From an uncultured Muribaculaceae bacterium (GTDB taxonomy: Bacteria > Bacteroidota > Bacteroidia > Bacteroidales > Muribaculaceae), in the NCBI GenBank assembly GCA_910585285.1, contig CAJUDL010000032.1:1-40982 (forward strand): 40,982 bases of DNA, in the 5' to 3' direction. The position numbers were made by a program, and so were the translations under genes. Each line of letters starts with the position of its first letter. Positions within the stretch are counted from its first letter, which is position 1. The notes under the pieces were generated by a model, which did not search any database, had not been told where the DNA came from, and saw only the letters and a program-made list of their open reading frames with translations. Of the stretch, positions 17,811 through 24,804 are shown piece after piece.

Positions 17811-18575
17811 TGAGCCCCCTTTTGAGCGCCCCCGAAATTGAGAAAGCACAACCCCCGTGGCAATCGCCACATTGAGCGACTCGGAATGATTTTCCGCATC
17901 GTATGGAGGAATCAGCAAAGGAGATGTCACCAGATTTCTCATGGTTGCAGATATCCCCTTGCCTTCATTACCCATGATGATGAAGCCTTGCCCTGTGAGG
18001 GTTGCTTCATATATATTCTTTCCATTCAGCAATGTCCCATACACAGGCATTTCCGGATTATCATTTAGCAGATCGCATAAATTGCAATATACCACCTCTA
18101 CTTTCCCGAGAGACCCCATCGTTGACTGAACTGTTTTAGGATTAAATATATCCACAGTATCCTGCGAGGCATAAATACGATCTATGCCAAACCAATGAGC
18201 GGTTCGTATGATTGTCCCCATGTTTCCCGGATCCTGGATACCATCAAGAAGCAGATACAATTTATCGGAATCAGGTTTTGGCACGTTCTCGTAATAACCC
18301 TCCGGAATTCTGTAAACAGCCAATACGTCTGACGGTGTTGACAGAGATGATATTTTGCTCATCAGACTCTCAGAAACCTGAAACAACACATTCCCGCATC
18401 CCCATTCCTCAGGAATTGAATCCGGATCAAGTGCGATCACTGCCTCTATATCAAATCTGCTGATAGTATCGGCTATGCATTTGCGACCTTCCGCCACAAA
18501 TAAACCGTAACGGTCGCGCATCTTACGGCGCGACAATTGTGCATATATTCCTTGTTTTGCTTTCGAGAGCTCCAT
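17796..18575 (-). CDS. TrmH/SpoU family RNA 2'-O-methyltransferase
   Basis: A 259-residue SAM-dependent rRNA or tRNA ribose methylase of the SPOUT class. The N-terminal substrate-binding domain (about 1-95) includes FVAEGRKCIADTI. The knotted catalytic domain (about 105-250) has the three SpoU motifs: DGIQDPGNMGTIIRTA (motif 1, Asn and Arg), IMGNEGKGIS (motif 2) and SLNVAIATGVVL (motif 3). The target nucleotide cannot be predicted. The last residues (RGRSKGGSSGAG) are low-complexity because the gene ends in the C-rich tandem repeat, suggesting that repeat growth reset the C-terminus. It is divergent from nfo. Confidence 0.92.
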   Translation of the reverse strand: MELSKAKQGIYAQLSRRKMRDRYGLFVAEGRKCIADTISRFDIEAVIALDPDSIPEEWGCGNVLFQVSESLMSKISSLSTPSDVLAVYRIPEGYYENVPKPDSDKLYLLLDGIQDPGNMGTIIRTAHWFGIDRIYASQDTVDIFNPKTVQSTMGSLGKVEVVYCNLCDLLNDNPEMPVYGTLLNGKNIYEATLTGQGFIIMGNEGKGISATMRNLVTSPLLIPPYDAENHSESLNVAIATGVVLSQFRGRSKGGSSGAG

Positions 18576-18655
18576 GCTTTCAAGTTTTCTTCACGAAATT
18601 AACTAAAATTTATAATATTATGGTAGAAATAGGCAGGCAAGTGAAAAAAATTTTT

Positions 18656-18690
18656 TAACTTTGTGATTATCTTGATCGCCCGAAGGCGAT
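18656..18690 (+). promoter_or_regulatory. nfo promoter -7 box and leader hairpin
   Basis: TAACTTTG (18656-18663) is a perfect match to TAnnTTTG, about 60 nt upstream of the nfo start. No good -33 TTTG sits 19-20 nt upstream. The leader holds a small hairpin, ATCGCC/GGCGAT with a CGAA loop (18675-18690). Confidence 0.6.
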
Positions 18691-18721
18691 AAGTATGCTT
18701 AATTGATAAATTCTTATTGAT

Positions 18722-19567
18722 ATGAAATATATTGGCGCTCATGTGAGCGTTAAAGGAGGAGTATCGAATGCTCCCCTCGAAGCTACAAGAATAGGAGCCA
18801 AGGCGTTTGCACTCTTTACCGGATCAAGCAACCGCTGGGCATCAAAACCAATATCAGAAGAGGAAGCTGTCAAATTTAAAGCTGCCTGCGAAGCCGGAGG
18901 CTTTTCTCCGCGCCATATTCTTCCTCACGATAATTTCCTCATAAATCTCGGCAGTCCGGATCCTCAGAAACTTGCCATGTCAAGAAAATCTTTTCTTGAG
19001 GAGATGCAACGTTGCGAACAGCTCGGTCTGACAATGCTGAATTTCCACCCCGGGAGTCATCTGAACCAACTTGATGTGGACGATTGTCTAGACCTAATTG
19101 CAGAGAGTATCAATATCACGCTCGACCAGACCGCAGGAGTGACAGCAGTTATCGAATCAACAGCCGGACAGGGCTCAAATCTCGGATTTGAATTTGAACA
19201 GATTGCCCGCATTATAGATAAGATCGAAGACAAAAGCCGCGCCGGTGTCTGCGTGGATACATGCCACACATATTCCGCAGGTTATGATCTTCGTTCGGAA
19301 GAGGGATATCAGAAAACTTGGTCTGATTTTGACCGCATCATTGGTGGCAAATATCTCAGAGCACTGCATCTCAACGACGACAAACGAGAGCTCGGTTCTC
19401 GCATCGACCGTCACGAAGAGATCGGTAAAGGAACCCTCGGAGAGGATTTCTTCATCCGCCTTGTCAACGATCCCCGCTTCGACAACATGCCGCTGATCCT
19501 GGAGACACCCAACGAGCTGATATGGAATGAGGAAATAGCCTGGCTCTACTCCCAAATAAAAGAATAA
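18722..19567 (+). CDS. nfo: Endonuclease IV (AP endonuclease)
   Basis: A 281-residue TIM-barrel enzyme that cuts DNA 5' of abasic sites in base-excision repair. The start MKYIGAHVS is the family's conserved opening with a metal-ligand His. Other ligand motifs are present: NFHPGSH, AVIESTAGQGSNLG (Glu), VCVDTCHTYSAGYD (Asp and His), LHLNDDKRELGSRIDRHEEIGKG (His and Asp) and LILETPNE (Glu). Length is the usual 280. It is preceded by a good -7 box and followed by a C-rich tandem repeat. Nothing atypical was seen. Confidence 0.97.
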   Translation: MKYIGAHVSVKGGVSNAPLEATRIGAKAFALFTGSSNRWASKPISEEEAVKFKAACEAGGFSPRHILPHDNFLINLGSPDPQKLAMSRKSFLEEMQRCEQLGLTMLNFHPGSHLNQLDVDDCLDLIAESINITLDQTAGVTAVIESTAGQGSNLGFEFEQIARIIDKIEDKSRAGVCVDTCHTYSAGYDLRSEEGYQKTWSDFDRIIGGKYLRALHLNDDKRELGSRIDRHEEIGKGTLGEDFFIRLVNDPRFDNMPLILETPNELIWNEEIAWLYSQIKE

Positions 19568-19600
19568 GGATTTATGGCTGGCTTAGGCTGTCCCCTCTCC

Positions 19601-19640
19601 CTATCCCCATACAGCCCCATCTCGCCCTATTCCGCCCCAT
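19601..19640 (+). repeat. Second C-rich 10-bp tandem repeat, four units
   Basis: Units CTATCCCCAT, ACAGCCCCAT, CTCGCCCTAT and TCCGCCCCAT follow the same 10-bp pattern as 17741-17810, with decayed C-rich sequence on either side (19591-19663). Here it lies between two plus-strand genes (nfo and the sugar transporter), so the RNA is C-rich and the template strand could form the G-quadruplex. Confidence 0.65.
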
Positions 19641-19694
19641 TTAAGTGTCCCCATTTCCCCATAAAAAAAGAAAAAACACTAAATAAAATCTTAC

Positions 19695-21317
19695 ATGAAA
19701 ACCAAACCTGACTTAAGCTTCTGGAAGCTGTGGAATCTTTCCTTCGGCTTCTTCGGAGTCCAGATTGCTTACGCTCTTCAGAGCGCTAACGTGTCGCGAA
19801 TCTTCACCACTATCGGTGCGGATCCACACGATCTCAGTTATTTCTGGATTTTACCCCCTTTGATGGGTCTTGTGGTTCAGCCCATCGTCGGAATGATGTC
19901 TGACCGCACATGGAACCGTTTCGGACGCCGCCTCCCCTACCTTATTTTTGGGGCACTCGTGGCAGTGATTGTGATGTGTCTTCTTCCGAATGCCGGAAGT
20001 TTCCAGTTCACAGTCTCAAGCGCGATTCTATTCGGTCTTGTAGCCCTGATGCTCCTCGACACATCCATCAACATGGCGATGCAGCCGTTCAAGATGCTTG
20101 TAGGAGATATGGTGAACGAAAAGCAGAAAGGTTTGGCATATTCCATCCAGAGCTTCCTCTGCAATGCAGGATCTATCGTAGGTTACATATTCCCGTTCCT
20201 CCTCATGTGGTTGGGAATGAAGAATGTTGCACCTACCGGTGTTGTGCCTGACACCGTGATCTGGTCGTTCTATCTTGGTGCTGCCATCCTCCTTATCTGC
20301 GTGATTTATTCATTAATAAAAGTAAAGGAGTGGCCTCCAAAGCTTTATAATGAGTATAATGGTGTAACTGAAATCAAAGAGAAAGGATCAAGCAATGTGA
20401 TTACCCTTCTCCGCAAAGCTCCCTCTACATTCTGGACTGTCGGCACCGTGCAGTTCTTCTGCTGGTTCGCATTCCTTTTCCTCTGGACCTACGCCACAAA
20501 TACTGTCGCTCACAACGCATTCTCCACTCCTACTGTTGAGACCATTACCGGCATCAGCTGCAATGGCGCGAATTATCAGGCAAAATACCTCATTGCCAAT
20601 GATTCTGTGATAATCATCGACCACGGCAACAAAACAAGCGATTTCCTCGACACAGCCAAAGGTCCGTTCGTTCTCACAACTGCAGATATTGTTGTCAAGA
20701 ACCCCGACGGCTCTTTAGACATGAACGACGCCTCCTCGCATAAGATTGAGAACGCCGCAGACTGCAGCTACATCTCCAAGACCGTGCTCGATGCAGCATC
20801 TCCGGAATATAACGATGCAGGCAACTGGCTCGGACTGCTGTTCGCAGTGCAGGCTGTCGGTTCAGTGCTCTGGGCAGTGGTTCTTCCTCGTTTCAGAAGC
20901 CGTAAGTTCTCTTACATTCTCTCCCTGCTTCTCGGAGCTGCCGGTTTCATAATGACCGCATTCTTCACAGACCAATGGATGCTCTTCATCGCATTCATCC
21001 TTATCGGATGCGCATGGGCAGCAATGCTCGCATGGCCGTTCACCATCCTTACGAACTCACTTAAGGGTGGAAACATAGGTGCATATCTCGGTCTGTTCAA
21101 CTGCACGATCTGTATTCCTCAGATTGTAGCGGCACTTGTCGGAGGCTGGATCCTCTCGCTTCTCAGCACACCCGGCGAACTCGCTCCTGAGTATCTGATG
21201 ATGATGATTGCCGGTATCTCACTCGTAATCGGAGCAGCCTGCGTATTCCTCATCAAGGAAAACGCAGCAACCGAAACAAAACCGGTTGAGACTCCCGCCT
21301 TCAGCGAAGAAATTTAG
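19695..21317 (+). CDS. MFS sugar transporter, SLC45/GPH type, with large periplasmic insertion
   Basis: A 540-residue inner-membrane cation-coupled sugar importer of the SLC45-like family (disaccharides such as maltose or sucrose in relatives). Twelve membrane segments can be drawn. Signature features are FWKLWNLSFGFFGVQIAYALQ in TM1, IVGMMSDRTWNRFGRRLPY after TM2, and LVGDMVNEKQKGLAYS. Between TM7 (about 247-270) and TM8 (about 377 on) there is a soluble stretch of about 100 residues (273-375) on the periplasmic side, where relatives I know have a short loop; it holds two Cys (289 and 357). The C-terminus is short and charged. The stop codon falls in a 17-bp sequence nearly repeated at 21443-21459. 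Substrate not determined. Confidence 0.88.
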   Translation: MKTKPDLSFWKLWNLSFGFFGVQIAYALQSANVSRIFTTIGADPHDLSYFWILPPLMGLVVQPIVGMMSDRTWNRFGRRLPYLIFGALVAVIVMCLLPNAGSFQFTVSSAILFGLVALMLLDTSINMAMQPFKMLVGDMVNEKQKGLAYSIQSFLCNAGSIVGYIFPFLLMWLGMKNVAPTGVVPDTVIWSFYLGAAILLICVIYSLIKVKEWPPKLYNEYNGVTEIKEKGSSNVITLLRKAPSTFWTVGTVQFFCWFAFLFLWTYATNTVAHNAFSTPTVETITGISCNGANYQAKYLIANDSVIIIDHGNKTSDFLDTAKGPFVLTTADIVVKNPDGSLDMNDASSHKIENAADCSYISKTVLDAASPEYNDAGNWLGLLFAVQAVGSVLWAVVLPRFRSRKFSYILSLLLGAAGFIMTAFFTDQWMLFIAFILIGCAWAAMLAWPFTILTNSLKGGNIGAYLGLFNCTICIPQIVAALVGGWILSLLSTPGELAPEYLMMMIAGISLVIGAACVFLIKENAATETKPVETPAFSEEI

Positions 21318-21358
21318 CGTCAACCCTCACTAAATACACGGCTGCTTAATTATGCTAA

Positions 21359-21457
21359 TGCATAGGAAACGCCGACATTTAGCGTAACCATTGCATAGGA
21401 AACATTGACGTTTAGCGGAACCATTGCATAGGAAACGCGTAAATTTAGCGACAACCC
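21359..21457 (+). repeat. 33-bp tandem repeat, three units
   Basis: Three units begin TGCATAGGAAAC at 21359, 21392 and 21425, exactly 33 bp apart, each with a TTTAGCG segment about 20 bp in. A partial match (ATTTAGCG-CAACCCTC) also covers the transporter stop at 21312-21328 and the end of unit 3 at 21443-21459. There are no spacers, so this is not CRISPR. The complement is open in one frame with an 11-residue periodicity (VSYAMVxLN), which I take as a by-product. Confidence 0.8.
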
Positions 21458-21480
21458 TCGGAGAGGGTGATTAGTTATAA

Positions 21481-21538
21481 CCTCACATCGACCGGAAATT
21501 TCCGCACGAAACGAACCGGTCGTTGTGAGGTTTCTTCT
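21481..21538 (+). terminator. Probable terminator of the sugar-transporter gene
   Basis: An inverted repeat CCTCACATCGACCGG (21481-21495) / CCGGTCGTTGTGAGG (21516-21530) pairs at 14 of 15 positions and is followed by TTTCTTCT. The 20-nt loop contains its own small palindrome GGAAATTTCC, so a branched structure is possible. Confidence 0.65.
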
Positions 21539-21594
21539 ATGCACATCAGACGGACCTCGAAGACGTCGCATAATATCTCTCTATCCAATTTATT

Positions 21595-21620
21595 TGTAAA
21601 TTGTTAATTAACACTTTACA
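21595..21620. promoter_or_regulatory. 26-bp near-perfect palindrome upstream of a lipoprotein gene
   Basis: TGTAAA-t-TGTTAA is mirrored by TTAACA-c-TTTACA; only one symmetrical position fails to pair. It has no loop and no U-tract, so it is a candidate operator for a dimeric regulator rather than a terminator. It lies 78 nt upstream of the gene at 21699. A weaker repeat AGTGTT/AACACT is at 21642-21673. Confidence 0.55.
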
Positions 21621-21698
21621 ATCAATCCAAAACCATTCTTAAGTGTTATTAAGATATGATTATGAAAAACACTAATATAATTTTAAAATTTTATCGGT

Positions 21699-22166
21699 AT
21701 GAAAAAGTTACTTTATCTCCTTTTGCTGCTACCGCTCGGATTCCTGACCTCCTGTCATGATGACGACGACATGCCTTCGGTTGATATCACAGTGAATATC
21801 GACAATGCCGTTGACGCTGACGGCCGCATCTATATTGTTTCAGGTGAACCGCTTACTGTTGCAAGCATCACGGCGGAAGGTCTCGGTGGAAAAGCTGCCG
21901 GCATCTCAGGCGTGAATTATGTGCTCGATCACGTAGGAATGGGCTATACCATCGTTCAACCTTTTGGAGGTTCGATTGCTGCAGCTTATCTTCCTATCGG
22001 CAACCATCTCTTCACCCTCGCATTCGATGTGCTGCAGGTGGATAAATCAATAGCCTACGCGCAATTATCCACCATTGTAACAGTGGTTGAAACGGCTGAA
22101 GATCTTCCGGAAGGAACGACACCCGGCACCGTCGCGCTCAAATATCGTCTGAATCCCCAGCAGTAA
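21699..22166 (+). CDS. Small lipoprotein of unknown function
   Basis: A 155-residue predicted lipoprotein: MKKLLYLLLLLPLGFLTSC gives a clear lipobox (Cys19), followed by an Asp/His-rich linker HDDDDMPS. The mature part (about 28-155) looks like a single all-beta domain with alternating hydrophobic strands (VDITVNIDNAV, IYIVSGEPLTV, HLFTLAFDVLQV). I recognise no family and no catalytic motif. It stands alone, with a possible operator upstream and a strong terminator immediately downstream. Membrane anchoring is the only property I would claim. Confidence 0.75.
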   Translation: MKKLLYLLLLLPLGFLTSCHDDDDMPSVDITVNIDNAVDADGRIYIVSGEPLTVASITAEGLGGKAAGISGVNYVLDHVGMGYTIVQPFGGSIAAAYLPIGNHLFTLAFDVLQVDKSIAYAQLSTIVTVVETAEDLPEGTTPGTVALKYRLNPQQ

Positions 22167-22183
22167 TTGAAAATTCAAGCCAA

Positions 22184-22219
22184 CAAAAAATCCGCATTCT
22201 AATGAATGCGGATTTTTTG
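22184..22219. terminator. Rho-independent terminator, perfect 16-bp stem
   Basis: CAAAAAATCCGCATTC (22184-22199) pairs perfectly with GAATGCGGATTTTTTG (22204-22219) around a TAAT loop. The T6 tract fits termination of the upstream lipoprotein gene, and the symmetric A6 would serve the other strand. Its last four bases also form the -33 box of the next promoter. Confidence 0.9.
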
Positions 22220-22247
22220 TGTATCTTGATTTGATTCATTATCTTTG
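22216..22247 (+). promoter_or_regulatory. Promoter of the second lipoprotein gene, sharing bases with a terminator
   Basis: TTTG (22216-22219) and TATCTTTG (22240-22247) match both Bacteroidetes promoter boxes with a 20-nt spacer. Transcription should begin near 22250, about 19 nt before ATG 22269. Confidence 0.75.
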
Positions 22248-22268
22248 CCCTATAAACTATACTGCTAA

Positions 22269-22925
22269 ATGAAAACAAGAATACTCGCATTCCCGATTGT
22301 TGCCCTTCTCGCCGCAGCTTGCGGCAGTAAAGGAGGCAACACAGAGGCCGATTCCGCATCCGCATCATCATCCGACTCCATTCAGATTGAAACTACTGCA
22401 ACTTTGCCGGATTCCATTGCCGGGGATACAATTGCTGCATACATATCGGATGATTTGAAGAAATTTGGACTCCACGGCAAAGTAAAATCAGTAAAAACCA
22501 AAGAGTATTCATCATTTGTGTCATGCTTATCCGGACCGTTGACCTTCAATGAGGAAGGAGTCCTCACAAGTAACTTCTCTGACTACACAGACAATGAAAT
22601 AAGCTATAACCACGATGGCTTTATTGACGAGACAGAGTGTCGTGAAAGCGACGGCACGACCTTCGAACTCGAATTCACGAATTTCGACACCGAAGGCAAT
22701 CCTGTTTCCGGCAAATATAAATCTGAAGGTCCAGAAGAGATTTGGGAAGTAACATTCACCATCACCTATCTCGAATTCGACAAAGAGAACAACTGGACCA
22801 AGCGCACCTTCAAGGGCGACTCAACCTCACGCACAATGAACGACGCCGGCGACTACGGTCGCCCGCAGACCGAGCCTTTCACCGCCACCGAATCCCGCAC
22901 CATCACTTACTATTCGAATTATTAG
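22269..22925 (+). CDS. Lipoprotein of unknown function
   Basis: A 218-residue lipoprotein (MKTRILAFPIVALLAAAC, Cys18) followed by a Ser/Ala/Glu-rich linker to about residue 50. The mature region is beta-rich with short strand-turn repeats: GKVKSVKTKEYSS, GPLTFNEEGVLTSNF, EISYNHDGFIDE, ENNWTKRTFKG. This recalls the short beta-strand repeat proteins frequent in Bacteroidales (YD-like), but I cannot name the family. It has its own promoter. Its last 23 nt overlap tail-to-tail with the channel gene on the other strand. Confidence 0.78.
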   Translation: MKTRILAFPIVALLAAACGSKGGNTEADSASASSSDSIQIETTATLPDSIAGDTIAAYISDDLKKFGLHGKVKSVKTKEYSSFVSCLSGPLTFNEEGVLTSNFSDYTDNEISYNHDGFIDETECRESDGTTFELEFTNFDTEGNPVSGKYKSEGPEEIWEVTFTITYLEFDKENNWTKRTFKGDSTSRTMNDAGDYGRPQTEPFTATESRTITYYSNY

Positions 22926-23727
22926 ACTGCGTGTCGGCAGCGCCGGAGGTTTCGTCGCGAAGGTTTTTAGCCTGATCCGGGTGGTTCTTGACAAATTGAC
23001 GGTATGCTGCAATGAGGGAAAGCTCATCATTGTGTGTGCCGGCTTCCTTATTGCGTTGGGTAATGAGGTTGGTGACATATACGGTGAAGATGGGGAACAT
23101 CATCATGCCGAGAGCTGCAAGCAACACCGACAATACCCTGCCTACTCCTGTGACCGCCTCGATATTAGATCCGACAGTAGTTACATCCATCGCTGCCCAC
23201 CACAAAGCATCTTCGTAACACGTTACCCCGGGATTGATCTTATATTCGAAAAGATAGAACGTAAGACTCGCAAAATACACTGTTGAGAACAATGTAATTA
23301 TATACGTGAAGAACAATCCGGTAGCCTTGTTATACGTAAACCAGCTGACCACAATCGCCATCGCATAACCGCCTCTGATAAGCGGTATGTATCTCACAAG
23401 ATAAGCTACCTCTTTCGACAGATGCCAGCCGAAATGATAGAGCACTGCCTGATAAGGAATCGCCACCAGAAAGAATATGAAATGAGTGGCGAGATAATGC
23501 TTTTTATCATAGGAGAGGAAGAACTCGATGAAAAAATCTGCCATAAAGATAACACAGATCCAGAATTGCTGTTTCTGAAACTTCGGTTCTTCGTAGAATG
23601 ACACATTTTCAAATGTATCTACAGATATAGTATAAATCAGCCATGCAGAGAGAAGCATTATTGCCACATGCAGTATCATCAGCACTCCCCTTCTGCGTAA
23701 AAAGTTGGCAAATGTATGGATATTCAT
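22903..23727 (-). CDS. Potassium-channel-family protein with atypical selectivity filter
   Basis: A 274-residue inner-membrane protein with about six hydrophobic segments. The last two flank a pore helix and filter: YEDALWWAAMDVTTVGSN, then a final helix (VGRVLSVLLAALGMMMFPIFTVYVTNLI). This is the Ion_trans_2 layout (voltage-sensor-like four segments plus pore). Canonical K+ filters read TVGYG; here the filter reads TVGSN, so selectivity may differ. The cytoplasmic tail is short (about 35 residues, charged, with no RCK domain). No dense Arg array marks a voltage sensor, though RYIPLIRGGY is weakly similar. It overlaps the upstream lipoprotein gene by 23 nt at the 3' end and is divergent from the urea-transporter gene. 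Confidence 0.8.
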   Translation of the reverse strand: MNIHTFANFLRRRGVLMILHVAIMLLSAWLIYTISVDTFENVSFYEEPKFQKQQFWICVIFMADFFIEFFLSYDKKHYLATHFIFFLVAIPYQAVLYHFGWHLSKEVAYLVRYIPLIRGGYAMAIVVSWFTYNKATGLFFTYIITLFSTVYFASLTFYLFEYKINPGVTCYEDALWWAAMDVTTVGSNIEAVTGVGRVLSVLLAALGMMMFPIFTVYVTNLITQRNKEAGTHNDELSLIAAYRQFVKNHPDQAKNLRDETSGAADTQSNNSNSK

Positions 23728-23806
23728 AGTGTTATAATGTCGTAATTTAAACCTAATTTATATTAAAAACGTTTAAAATTTGAATAGGTTTATCACGATT
23801 TTTATT

Positions 23807-24799
23807 ATGGCACTTATTTACACACTAAAATCCGCGGTCCGCACTTTTCCGAGAACTTTATTTCGCGGAATCGGACAGGTTATGTTTCAAGATTCCATGT
23901 GGACGGGAATCCTTTTCACCATCGGCATCTTCTGGGGCGCCTATGAAGAAGGGATCGGCATCGTTGCATGGGGACTCCTCTTAGGAGCGATAGTTTCTAC
24001 CCTCACGGGTTATATCCTGCAACTCCCCGACACCAAGGGAGGGCAAGGACTCTGGGGCTTCAACGGATGTCTTGTCGGATGCGCATTCCCAACGTTTCTT
24101 GGCAACACAATATGGATGTGGCTTGCACTCATACTTTGCGCCGCAATGACCACATGGGTTCGCTCCGGTCTTGACAATATCTGGGGAAAATGGAAAATGT
24201 CAACGTTTACATTTCCGTTTGTTTTATGCACTTGGTTTTTCCTTCTTGCCGCCAGACTCTTCAACGGAATGCCGGCTATAAACATGGGCACTCCGGAACT
24301 TCCTTTAGGCACACATGAAGCGCTTGACATGCATTTCTGGGGACTCGTGCAATATTGGCTCAAAGGAATCGCACAGGTGTTTCTTATAAATTCATGGGTT
24401 ACCGGAATCTTCTTCCTCGCAGCATTGGCTGTCAGCAGCTGGAGGGCAACCTTATGGGCTGCCGTTTCTTCAGCAATTGCATTGTTCATCGTCATAGCAT
24501 GGAAAGGTCCCGGCGGTGACATAGCAAACGGACTCTACGGATTCAGCGCGGTACTTACCGGTATAGCACTTGGTGCTACATATTGCAATTATTCCTGGAA
24601 ATCCGCAATCTGGACAATAATCGGCGTAATAGCCACCGTCTTCATCCAAGCCGCCATGAACGCATTCTTCGCGCCTATGGGTCTTCCTACTCTTACAGGT
24701 CCGTTCTGTGTAGCCACTTGGCTTTTCCTCTTCCCGGCATATTCATTCTTTAGTCCGGATCAACCAGACAAAAGTTCCGGCGACTCCGTCAAAAAGTAG
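23807..24799 (+). CDS. Urea transporter family (UT/Yut) membrane protein
   Basis: About 330 residues from ATG 23807 (MALIYTLKSAVRTFPRTLFRG); a TTG nine codons upstream keeps the frame open. The protein is almost wholly transmembrane. It has the paired half-repeats of the urea-channel fold: GLWGFNGCLVGCAFP in the first half and ANGLYGFSAVLTGIALG in the second, each followed by a helix, and PTLTGPFCVATWLF near the end. QVMFQDSMWTGILFTIGI near the N-terminus also fits the family. It should conduct urea or a related small amide by facilitated diffusion. No urease genes are in the window. The MFS permease gene begins 5 nt downstream, so the two are an operon. Confidence 0.85.
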   Translation: MALIYTLKSAVRTFPRTLFRGIGQVMFQDSMWTGILFTIGIFWGAYEEGIGIVAWGLLLGAIVSTLTGYILQLPDTKGGQGLWGFNGCLVGCAFPTFLGNTIWMWLALILCAAMTTWVRSGLDNIWGKWKMSTFTFPFVLCTWFFLLAARLFNGMPAINMGTPELPLGTHEALDMHFWGLVQYWLKGIAQVFLINSWVTGIFFLAALAVSSWRATLWAAVSSAIALFIVIAWKGPGGDIANGLYGFSAVLTGIALGATYCNYSWKSAIWTIIGVIATVFIQAAMNAFFAPMGLPTLTGPFCVATWLFLFPAYSFFSPDQPDKSSGDSVKK

Positions 24800-24804
24800 A
24801 AAGC

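Noticed and set aside
21359..21457. CRISPR-like array
   Set aside because: The units are directly abutting 33-bp tandems without spacers, and no cas genes are present.
21350..21571. 73-residue minus-strand frame with VSYAMVxLN repeats
   Set aside because: It is created by the 33-bp tandem repeat and the terminator sequence. There is no promoter, signal peptide or recognised family.
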